Shown: in pieces, positions 58,467 to 64,000 of the stretch | How the letters are laid out: each line of letters begins with the position of its first letter | Position numbering within the stretch: the first letter of the stretch is position 1 | Origin: SIG575 sp045542485 | Lineage (GTDB): Bacteria; Bacillota; Clostridia; Oscillospirales; Acutalibacteraceae | Direction of reading: 5' to 3' | DNA: 64,000 bases | Assembly (NCBI GenBank): GCA_045542485.1 | Contig: JAZQLC010000014.1 | Coordinates: 29,731 to 93,730 of the forward strand | Notes under the pieces: model-generated | Databases searched by the model: none | What the model was told of the DNA's origin: nothing | What the model saw: only the letters and a program-made list of their open reading frames with translations | Translations under genes and position numbers: made by a program

Positions 58467-59069
58467 ATGCTGATTTTAGGTCTGACAGGTAAAACAGGCG
58501 CAGGAAAAAGTATGATTTCTTCTCATCTGAAAGAAAGAGATTGTTACATAATCGATGCGGACAAGGTTGCAAGAGAAATTCTTGAAAAAGGTTCTCCCGT
58601 AATCAGAAAACTTCAGGAAACCTTTGGCGATGACATTGTGAAATATAACGGCGAGGTTGACAGAAGTCTTCTTGCTTCCCGTGCTTTTTCTTCCCGTGAA
58701 GAAACGGAAAAATTAAATGCTGTAACCCATCCTGCGATAAGAGAAAAAATTCTTGAAGAAATCGACACTGCTAAAATCGAAGAGTATCGGGTCTGCGTTA
58801 TAGATGCGGCAGCTCTTCTTGAAAGTGAAATCAGAAACGACTGTGATTTTATTGCCGTTGTTTTTGCTCCCGTCGATGTAAGACTTAAAAGAATAATCGG
58901 AAGAGACAATATATCTGTCACTGATGCAAAAAGAAGAATAGACGCACAGAGGGAAGATGAATTTTATCTTAAAAATGCGGATATAATTATAATTAATGAT
59001 GGTGTAACGGATTTTGAAAGTGAACTTAATAAATTATTTAATTTTATAGAAATCAGGAAAGGAATATAA
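58467..59069 (+). CDS. coaE: Dephospho-CoA kinase
   Basis: 200 residues. Final step of CoA synthesis: phosphorylation of dephospho-CoA at the 3'-OH. P-loop GKTGAGKS (8-15), YIIDADKVAREIL with the CoA-site Asp, HPAIREKI and the lid region VDVRLKRIIGRDNIS. Start at ATG 58467 after AAGGAG-like sequence; 13 nt after the Sua5 gene, same operon. Confidence 0.93.
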   Translation: MLILGLTGKTGAGKSMISSHLKERDCYIIDADKVAREILEKGSPVIRKLQETFGDDIVKYNGEVDRSLLASRAFSSREETEKLNAVTHPAIREKILEEIDTAKIEEYRVCVIDAAALLESEIRNDCDFIAVVFAPVDVRLKRIIGRDNISVTDAKRRIDAQREDEFYLKNADIIIINDGVTDFESELNKLFNFIEIRKGI

Positions 59070-59073
59070 AATT

Positions 59074-60468
59074 ATGAGTGCAAAAGATTTACAGGAAAAA
59101 CTTTTTATGAAAACAAAAAACGGTTGCCTTCGTATGGAGGACAGTGAAATAGAACAGGCTGACCTTTTCTGCGAGGGATATAAGACATATCTTGATAAAG
59201 GTAAAACAGAGCGCGAAGCCTGTGCCCTTGCAATTGAAATTGCAGAGAAAAACGGCTTTATTCCCTTTGACAAAAAGGTTTCCTACAAAGCGGGAGATAA
59301 AGTATACTATAATAACAGAGACAAAGCACTTATCCTCTGTGTCTTCGGAAAGAAGAGTCTGGCGGAGGGTGTGAAGATTGCTGCGGCGCATATTGATTCT
59401 CCCCGAATTGACCTGAAACCCAATCCTCTTTATGAAGACAGCGAATTGGCATTTTTTAAAACCCACTACTACGGCGGTATCAAAAAATATCAGTGGACAG
59501 CAATTCCTCTTGCTCTTCACGGTGTTATTGTCCTGAAGGACGGAACAAAAGTGAATGTCAATGTGGGCGAAGAAGATTCTGACCCCAGATTTGTGATTTC
59601 TGATCTTCTTCCGCACCTTGCAAGAGAGCAGATGAAGAGAACGCTTAATGAGGGCATTCAGGGCGAAGAGCTGAATATCCTTATCGGTTCCCGTCCTTTC
59701 AGAGATGACGAGGGCAGTGAGCTTGTAAAGCTCAATGTAATGAGAATTCTCAATGAAAAGTACGGAATCGTTGAAGAGGATTTCCTTTCTGCAGAACTTG
59801 AATGTGTACCTGCTATGAAAGTCTGTGACATCGGTTTTGACAGAGGTCTTATCGGCGGTTATGGTCACGATGACCGTGTTTGTGCATATCCGTCGCTTAT
59901 GGCAGCGGTTGAATGTGAAAATCCCGAATACACCTGTCTTACGGTTCTTACAGATAAAGAGGAGACAGGCTCAGACGGAAACACAGGTCTCAAATCTTTC
60001 TATCTTCCATACTTTATTGCAGATATCGCCCGTCAGGAAGGACTTCAGGCACACGATGTACTGTCAGCATCAGAGTGTCTTTCAGCAGATGTAAATGCAG
60101 CTTATGATCCCACATTCCCTCAGCCCTTTGAAAAGATGAACACTTCTTTTGCAAACAGAGGTATCGTTGTAACAAAATACACAGGCTCAGGCGGAAAAGG
60201 CGGAACATCTGACGCGAGTGCAGAGTTTGTAGGAAAGGTACGCAGAACATTTGACGATGCAGGAGTTGTATGGCAGATGGGTGAGCTTGGCAAGGTTGAC
60301 GCAGGTGGCGGCGGAACTGTTGCCAAATATGTTGCAAACCTTGATGTTGATGTTATCGATGTTGGCGTTCCCGTAATTTCAATGCACGCACCCTTTGAGG
60401 TCGTTTCAAAAATCGATGTCTATATGGCATATAAAGCTTTCTCTGCATTTTTCGCACTCAAAGACTGA
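59074..60468 (+). CDS. M18 family aminopeptidase (aspartyl aminopeptidase-like)
   Basis: 464 residues. Dizinc aminopeptidase. Metal-site motifs: AAHIDSPRIDLKPNPLYE with His106, GYGHDDRVCAYPSL with its Asp, LTDKEETGSDGNTGL with the Glu pair, SECLSADVNAAYDPTF, and a His ligand near ISMHAPFEVVS. The Glu/Asp-specific type cleaves acidic N-terminal residues. Last gene of the prfA operon, 4 nt after coaE; terminator at 60488. Confidence 0.93.
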   Translation: MSAKDLQEKLFMKTKNGCLRMEDSEIEQADLFCEGYKTYLDKGKTEREACALAIEIAEKNGFIPFDKKVSYKAGDKVYYNNRDKALILCVFGKKSLAEGVKIAAAHIDSPRIDLKPNPLYEDSELAFFKTHYYGGIKKYQWTAIPLALHGVIVLKDGTKVNVNVGEEDSDPRFVISDLLPHLAREQMKRTLNEGIQGEELNILIGSRPFRDDEGSELVKLNVMRILNEKYGIVEEDFLSAELECVPAMKVCDIGFDRGLIGGYGHDDRVCAYPSLMAAVECENPEYTCLTVLTDKEETGSDGNTGLKSFYLPYFIADIARQEGLQAHDVLSASECLSADVNAAYDPTFPQPFEKMNTSFANRGIVVTKYTGSGGKGGTSDASAEFVGKVRRTFDDAGVVWQMGELGKVDAGGGGTVAKYVANLDVDVIDVGVPVISMHAPFEVVSKIDVYMAYKAFSAFFALKD

Positions 60469-60487
60469 TTTTTAAATAATGAAATAT

Positions 60488-60517
60488 GCTCCCTTACCCG
60501 GTTACAGGTGAGGGAGC
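60488..60517 (+). terminator. Terminator of the prfA-coaE-M18 operon
   Basis: 11-bp stem GCTCCCTTACC/GGTGAGGGAGC (one T-G), 8-nt loop, then TGTTTTTAT. Confidence 0.88.
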
Positions 60518-60546
60518 TGTTTTTATAATTGTTTATAATATATTAA

Positions 60547-60575
60547 TTGTATATGTGGTGAAAAAGTATTATAAT
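60547..60575 (+). promoter_or_regulatory. Promoter of the YkuE-like gene
   Basis: TTGTAT (60547-60552), 17-nt spacer, TATAAT (60570-60575), 22 nt before the GTG start. Confidence 0.7.
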
Positions 60576-60596
60576 CATTATAAAGAGGTGAGAAAG

Positions 60597-61433
60597 GTGA
60601 ACGGGAATAAGAAAAGAAGAAAACGGAAGAAAAACGGTGGTTTCAGATGGCTTGTTTTTTGTTTTGCTGTTTTTTGTGCGTGGCTTTTTTCAACATTTAC
60701 GCTGACTGTCACCGAGTCACAGATAGAAAGTGATAAAATCAAAGACGAAATAACAATTGTGCAGATTACAGATTTGCACGGCTCGGATTTCGGAATAAAC
60801 AATTCCCATCTTATTAAAAAGATTGAAAAGGCGGAGCCTGATTTTGTTGTTGTGACGGGTGATATGTATACCCGCGGCAGTGAGGAAGGGAAAGACACAG
60901 CACTGAAGCTTATGAAAAAGCTCAGTGAAAAATACGATGTGTATTTTGTTAACGGCGAACACGACAATGAGACTGAGTACATTGAAAATCTCCGTCAGGC
61001 AGGGGTAAATGTTCTTGACTATAAATATAAGGATATAAATGTGAATGGCACAGATATAAGACTTTACGGCATTACAAATGTATATTATTCGCCCACCTTT
61101 GACCTGAATAATGAATTCACACTTGACGAAAGCAGGTATAACATTCTTCTTGCTCATATTTCCAATAAAGAGGCGTTTGCGTCTTTCGGTATGGATTTAT
61201 GCATTTGCGGTGATACTCACGGTGGTCAGGTGCGATTACCTTTTATAGGCGGACTTTACGGTACAAACGGTTGGCTGCCCGAAATCAGGGGAGGGTCATA
61301 CATAAAAGGGCTATATAAATATGAAAATACTGACTTCTTTATTTCAAGCGGTCTCGGAAACTATCCGATTCCACTGAGATTTATGAACAGACCTGAGGTT
61401 GCTGTGATAACCCTGCTGCCTGAAAAAAGCTGA
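60597..61433 (+). CDS. Membrane-anchored metallophosphoesterase (YkuE-like)
   Basis: 278 residues from GTG 60597, preceded by GAGGTGA (60585-60591). A very basic N-terminus (NKKRRKRKK) and one transmembrane helix (WLVFCFAVFCAWLFSTF) place the catalytic domain outside. Metallophosphoesterase motifs: DLHGSDFG, VTGDMYTRG, NGEHDNET and CGDTHGGQVRLPF, the last typical of YkuE-like enzymes, which act on lipid or cell-wall substrates (UDP-2,3-diacylglucosamine hydrolase-like fold). The third motif is GEHD instead of GNHD, an Asn-to-Glu change at a metal ligand. Confidence 0.85.
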   Translation: MNGNKKRRKRKKNGGFRWLVFCFAVFCAWLFSTFTLTVTESQIESDKIKDEITIVQITDLHGSDFGINNSHLIKKIEKAEPDFVVVTGDMYTRGSEEGKDTALKLMKKLSEKYDVYFVNGEHDNETEYIENLRQAGVNVLDYKYKDINVNGTDIRLYGITNVYYSPTFDLNNEFTLDESRYNILLAHISNKEAFASFGMDLCICGDTHGGQVRLPFIGGLYGTNGWLPEIRGGSYIKGLYKYENTDFFISSGLGNYPIPLRFMNRPEVAVITLLPEKS

Positions 61434-61680
61434 AAATCACCCGATTTTATAAATTTTTTGATAAAAATCGCGTTGTTCACAAAAAGTTTACAATTTGAAA
61501 TGGGTTTTCGGGTAAGGATAAAATTGGTTGTTGTGTAGAAATTTTGTGTATTTTTATGTTATTTTGCACAAAATAACCGATTGCAGAGGTCAGGTTTGTA
61601 CAATATGTAGTAAAAACATCTGAAAGGTGCCGAAACCCTAATAGAATAGCCATTTTTTTGAATTTTTTTGCTCAAAAATG
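61434..61680 (+). other. Non-coding AT-rich stretch
   Basis: No gene seen. A weak 7-bp hairpin CGATTTT/AAAATCG (61442-61448 with 61464-61470) lies just after the YkuE-like gene but has no T run. Confidence 0.5.
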
Positions 61681-61709
61681 TTGACATTTACGGGTAGATA
61701 TGTTATTAT
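61681..61709 (+). promoter_or_regulatory. Promoter of the S10 ribosomal protein operon
   Basis: TTGACA (61681-61686), 17-nt spacer, extended TGT plus TATTAT (61704-61709). The leader to rpsJ is about 350 nt. Confidence 0.88.
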
Positions 61710-61716
61710 ATGCAAG

Positions 61717-62056
61717 TACGTGGCCTGGGAAAACTATGCCCTGAAGCACTTTTGTACGCGAAGTGTTAAGGAAAAGTTTGCTCAGAAGACACGACTTGAT
61801 GTGCGATGATGTGGGAGGTGGCCGTTCCAGAAACGGGAAATTTCCACGGAGTATGTCCGATTTCAAACCGGGCGAAAGAATAACTCAGCAACCGGTCACG
61901 GGCGTTCCCTGCGCCTGTGAGCACAGGTCTGCAACGAGGGGCTTTTATGCAATCCCGGAACATATTATGTGTTTCGGTTTTTAAAATGGACCGGCGTGAA
62001 ACACCCGGAACAGTATTGCTTTTAAAAAGCCAGATGCCCGCCAAATTTTATAAGGA
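61717..62056 (+). promoter_or_regulatory. Long structured leader of the S10 operon with internal attenuator
   Basis: Hairpins seen by eye: GTGGGA/TTTCCAC (61811 to about 61847) enclosing CCGTT/AACGG (61822-61836); CCTGTG/CACAGG (61914-61927); and a terminator at 61955-61977 with TTTTT, annotated separately. The leader lacks a convincing coding frame of its own with a ribosome binding site. It may be the site of autoregulation by L4, as known for E. coli, or of another control. Confidence 0.6.
61955..61982 (+). terminator. Intrinsic terminator-like hairpin in the rpsJ leader
   Basis: 10-bp stem CCGGAACATA (61955-61964) with TATGTGTTTCGG-type arm (61968-61977, two G-U pairs), 3-nt loop, then TTTTT (61978-61982). 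It lies about 85 nt before rpsJ, so transcripts must pass it to express the operon. Confidence 0.65.
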
Positions 62057-62066
62057 GGCAATCAAA

Positions 62067-62378
62067 ATGGCAGTTAAGGGAAAAATCAGAATCAGACTTA
62101 AAGGTTATGACCACAATCTCGTGGACAAAGCAGCTGAAAAGATCGTTGAAACAGCAAAGCGTACAAATGCACAGGTTTCAGGACCCGTTCCGCTCCCCAC
62201 AGAGAAAGAAGTTGTAACAATTCTCCGCGCAGTACACAAGTACAAGGACAGCCGTGAGCAGTTCGAGCAGAGAACACACAAAAGGCTTATCGACATCATC
62301 AGACCTTCAAACAAAACTGTTGAAGCTCTGACAGGTCTTGAGCTTCCTGCCGGCGTAGAAATCGAGATTAAGCTTTAA
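62067..62378 (+). CDS. rpsJ: 30S ribosomal protein S10
   Basis: 103 residues, normal length: KIRIRLKGYDHNLVDKAAEK, SGPVPLPTEKEVVTILRA and RTHKRLIDIIRPSNKTVEAL are diagnostic. ATG 62067 is preceded by AGGAGGC (8 nt upstream); an in-frame extension to 61917 is rejected. First gene of the S10 operon. S10 (NusE) also takes part in transcription antitermination. Confidence 0.98.
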   Translation: MAVKGKIRIRLKGYDHNLVDKAAEKIVETAKRTNAQVSGPVPLPTEKEVVTILRAVHKYKDSREQFEQRTHKRLIDIIRPSNKTVEALTGLELPAGVEIEIKL

Positions 62379-62454
62379 TCTCAGGCCGAAGCTACACCGG
62401 AAGGTCATGTTGGGGGAGAGCCTCAACCAATAACCTAAAATAGGAGGAAACGAA
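62379..62454 (+). other. rpsJ-rplC spacer with GTTGGGG/CCTCAAC hairpin
   Basis: 76 nt. GTTGGGG (about 62409-62415) pairs with CCTCAAC (about 62421-62427) with wobble pairs; AGGAGG precedes the rplC ATG. Possibly a translational control element. Confidence 0.4.
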
Positions 62455-63090
62455 ATGAAAAAAGGTCTTATCGGCAAGAAAATCGGCATGACACAGATTT
62501 TCGACGACAAGGGTAACGTAGTTCCCGTAACAGTTGTTGAAGCTGGTCCCTGCCCCGTCGTCCAGATCAAAACAGTCGAAACAGACGGCTATGCAGCTGC
62601 ACAGATCGGCTATGGCGACGTAAAACCGCAGCGTGTAAACAAACCTCAGGCAGCTCGCTTTAAGAAAGCAGACGTTGCTCCCAAGAAGGTACTCAGAGAA
62701 TTCAAATTCGATGACATCGCTTCTTACAACGTTGGTGACATTCTCAAAGCTGACACGTTCGCAGCAGGCGACATCGTTGATGTAGTCGGCACAAGCAAAG
62801 GTAAAGGTACAGCAGGTGCCATCAAGAGATGGAACTTCTCAAGACTCAAGGAATCACACGGTACAGGTCCTGTTGCAAGACATGCAGGTTCACTCGGTGC
62901 TTGTTCAGATCCCTCAAGAGTTTACAAGGGAAAGAAACTTGCAGGTCACCTCGGTCATGAGCGTGTAACAATCCAGAATCTCGAAGTTGTCAAGGTTGAC
63001 GCAGAGAACAATCTCATCGCTATTAAGGGCGCGATTCCGGGCCCCAAAGGCGGCATCGTTGTTATTAAGAACAGCGTAAAGAAAGCGTAA
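62455..63090 (+). CDS. rplC: 50S ribosomal protein L3
   Basis: 211 residues. KKGLIGKKIGMTQIFDDKG at the N-terminus, VVDVVGTSKGKGTAGAIKRW-type loop (GTSKGKGTAGAIKRWNF) and HLGHERVTIQN are family hallmarks. It starts at ATG 62455 after TAGGAGG. Essential 23S rRNA-binding assembly initiator of the large subunit. Confidence 0.98.
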   Translation: MKKGLIGKKIGMTQIFDDKGNVVPVTVVEAGPCPVVQIKTVETDGYAAAQIGYGDVKPQRVNKPQAARFKKADVAPKKVLREFKFDDIASYNVGDILKADTFAAGDIVDVVGTSKGKGTAGAIKRWNFSRLKESHGTGPVARHAGSLGACSDPSRVYKGKKLAGHLGHERVTIQNLEVVKVDAENNLIAIKGAIPGPKGGIVVIKNSVKKA

Positions 63091-63104
63091 GGAGGGAATA
63101 AACA

Positions 63105-63728
63105 ATGCCTAACGTATCAGTATTTGATATGAACGGAAAGAAGGTTTCAGATATCGCTCTTGCAGACGGCATCTACGGTATCGAGCCCAACGTTTCCGCA
63201 ATGCACCTTGTAGTAGTCAATTATTTGGCTAACCAGCGTCAGGGCACACAGTCAACCCTCACGCGTTCAGAAGTCAGCGGCGGCGGCAAAAAGCCCTGGC
63301 GCCAGAAGGGAACAGGTCGTGCAAGACAGGGTTCAACAAGAGCTCCTCAGTGGTACCACGGTGGTATCTCACACGGTCCCAAGCCTAGAGAATACGGCTT
63401 CTCAATCAACAAGAAAGTTAAGAGACTCGCTATGAAGTCTGCACTTTCATCAAAGGCAGCAGCTGAAGAAATCGTAGTTCTTGAAAATCTCGAACTCAAC
63501 GAGATCAAAACTAAGGAAGTAGTTAAGGTTCTTTCAAACCTTGAAACAGGCAAGAAAGTTCTCGTAGTTCTTCCCGAAAAGAACGACGTTATTTACAGAA
63601 GTGCTCGTAACATCGCAGGTGTTAAGACAACTCTTGTTAACACACTTAACGTTTACGACATTCTCAACTGCGACACACTCGTAATCCTCAAGGATTCAGT
63701 TGCAAAAATCGAGGAGGTATATGCATGA
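63105..63728 (+). CDS. rplD: 50S ribosomal protein L4
   Basis: 207 residues: VVNYLANQRQGTQSTLTRSE, GGGKKPWRQKGTGRARQGST and WYHGGISHGPKPREYGF are characteristic. In E. coli L4 also represses its own operon through the leader. AGGAGGG lies 9 nt upstream of ATG 63105; 14 nt after rplC. It overlaps rplW by 4 nt (ATGA). Confidence 0.98.
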   Translation: MPNVSVFDMNGKKVSDIALADGIYGIEPNVSAMHLVVVNYLANQRQGTQSTLTRSEVSGGGKKPWRQKGTGRARQGSTRAPQWYHGGISHGPKPREYGFSINKKVKRLAMKSALSSKAAAEEIVVLENLELNEIKTKEVVKVLSNLETGKKVLVVLPEKNDVIYRSARNIAGVKTTLVNTLNVYDILNCDTLVILKDSVAKIEEVYA

Positions 63729-64000
63729 GTAAATTAGCACAGGACATCATCCTCCGTCCGATTATCACAGAAGAAAGTATGCTTGGCACAGCTGAAAAGA
63801 AGTACACATTCTCAGTTGCTAAGACTGCTAACAAGATCGAGATTGCTAAAGCTGTTGAAGAGCTTTTCAACGTAAAGGTAGCTAAGGTTAACACAATCAA
63901 CTGCCTCGGTAAGCTCCGCAGACAGGGTATGTCACAGGGTTACACAGCTTCCTGGAAGAAGGCAATCGTTACTCTTACAGAAGATTCTAAGACCATCGAG
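63725..64000 (+). CDS. rplW: 50S ribosomal protein L23 (partial, truncated by window end)
   Basis: The first 92 residues: SKLAQDIILRPIITEESM, KYTFSVAKTANKIEIAKAVE, ELFNVKVAKVNTINCLGK and TASWKKAIVTLTE. The usual length is about 95-100, so only the last residues are missing. It starts at ATG 63725 within the rplD stop and is followed in the normal order by rplB outside the window. Confidence 0.97.
   Translation, partial: MSKLAQDIILRPIITEESMLGTAEKKYTFSVAKTANKIEIAKAVEELFNVKVAKVNTINCLGKLRRQGMSQGYTASWKKAIVTLTEDSKTIE

Noticed and set aside
59089..59868. Minus-strand frame of 259 codons opposite the M18 aminopeptidase
   Set aside because: Antisense shadow of a conserved gene; no ribosome binding site and biased, low-complexity composition.
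61917..62066. N-terminal extension of S10 by 50 residues
   Set aside because: The frame is open back to 61917 but the standard S10 start at 62067 has a strong AGGAGG site and the extension would cover the attenuator hairpin.
1..64000. CRISPR arrays, insertion sequences, integrases, phage genes
   Set aside because: No regularly spaced repeats, transposase or integrase motifs were seen on either strand.

Overview
The window looks like a chromosomal segment of a low-to-moderate GC, Gram-positive anaerobe of the class Clostridia, most likely a gut Oscillospiraceae/Ruminococcaceae-type bacterium. The evidence is a yloU-yloV-recG block, a T-box-controlled thrS, lipoprotein, sortase-type and dockerin surface proteins, oxygen-sensitive glycyl-radical and radical-SAM enzymes, and strong AGGAGG ribosome binding sites. 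The species call is inference. No phage, insertion sequence or CRISPR array is visible.

Layout. 1-2.8 kb (minus): edge of an azlC permease gene and two duplicated secreted metallophosphoesterases. 2.9-6.8 kb: a lipoprotein, a C_GCAxxG_C_C protein and a secreted papain-like peptidase. 7-9.3 kb: rfbACD for dTDP-L-rhamnose, without rfbB. 9.4-12.2 kb (minus): a Cys-rich membrane microprotein, metY and an apgM-type phosphomutase. 12.4-16.9 kb: an operon of radical-SAM activase, glycyl radical enzyme with an atypical radical loop, and FGGY sugar kinase. 17-24.2 kb: four exported or membrane-anchored proteins, each with its own promoter: a beta-helix protein, a 1082-residue dockerin protein behind a structured leader, a DUF4474 protein and a sortase-type anchored protein. 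24.3-28.3 kb (minus): a GH106-like glycosidase translationally coupled to an M20 peptidase. 28.4-33 kb: Asp23, FakA-like, recG, luxS. 33-36.9 kb (minus): GH20 and GH3 cytoplasmic glycosidases. 37-40.3 kb: T-box, thrS, an esterase. 40.3-40.8 kb: an inverted-repeat element and two tRNA-Ser genes. 41-42.3 kb: a Na+-pump beta subunit with a small gamma-like partner.

42.6-55.1 kb is the most unusual region. Two polytopic membrane proteins are followed by a fucokinase/GDP-fucose-pyrophosphorylase-like fusion and then four tandem paralogous genes for B12-binding radical SAM enzymes, all on one strand with short gaps. I read this as one operon that activates a sugar and modifies it, or the polymer or lipid carrying it, by cobalamin-dependent radical chemistry; the four paralogs share a long C-terminal domain that I cannot assign.

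55.2-64 kb is housekeeping: an S1-domain protein, DUF951, prfA, a Sua5-type threonylcarbamoyl-AMP synthase, coaE, an M18 aminopeptidase, a YkuE-like phosphoesterase, and the start of the S10 ribosomal operon (rpsJ, rplC, rplD, rplW) behind a leader of about 350 nt that contains a terminator-like hairpin. Most promoters found are sigma-A type with 17-nt spacers and often an extended TGN -10.
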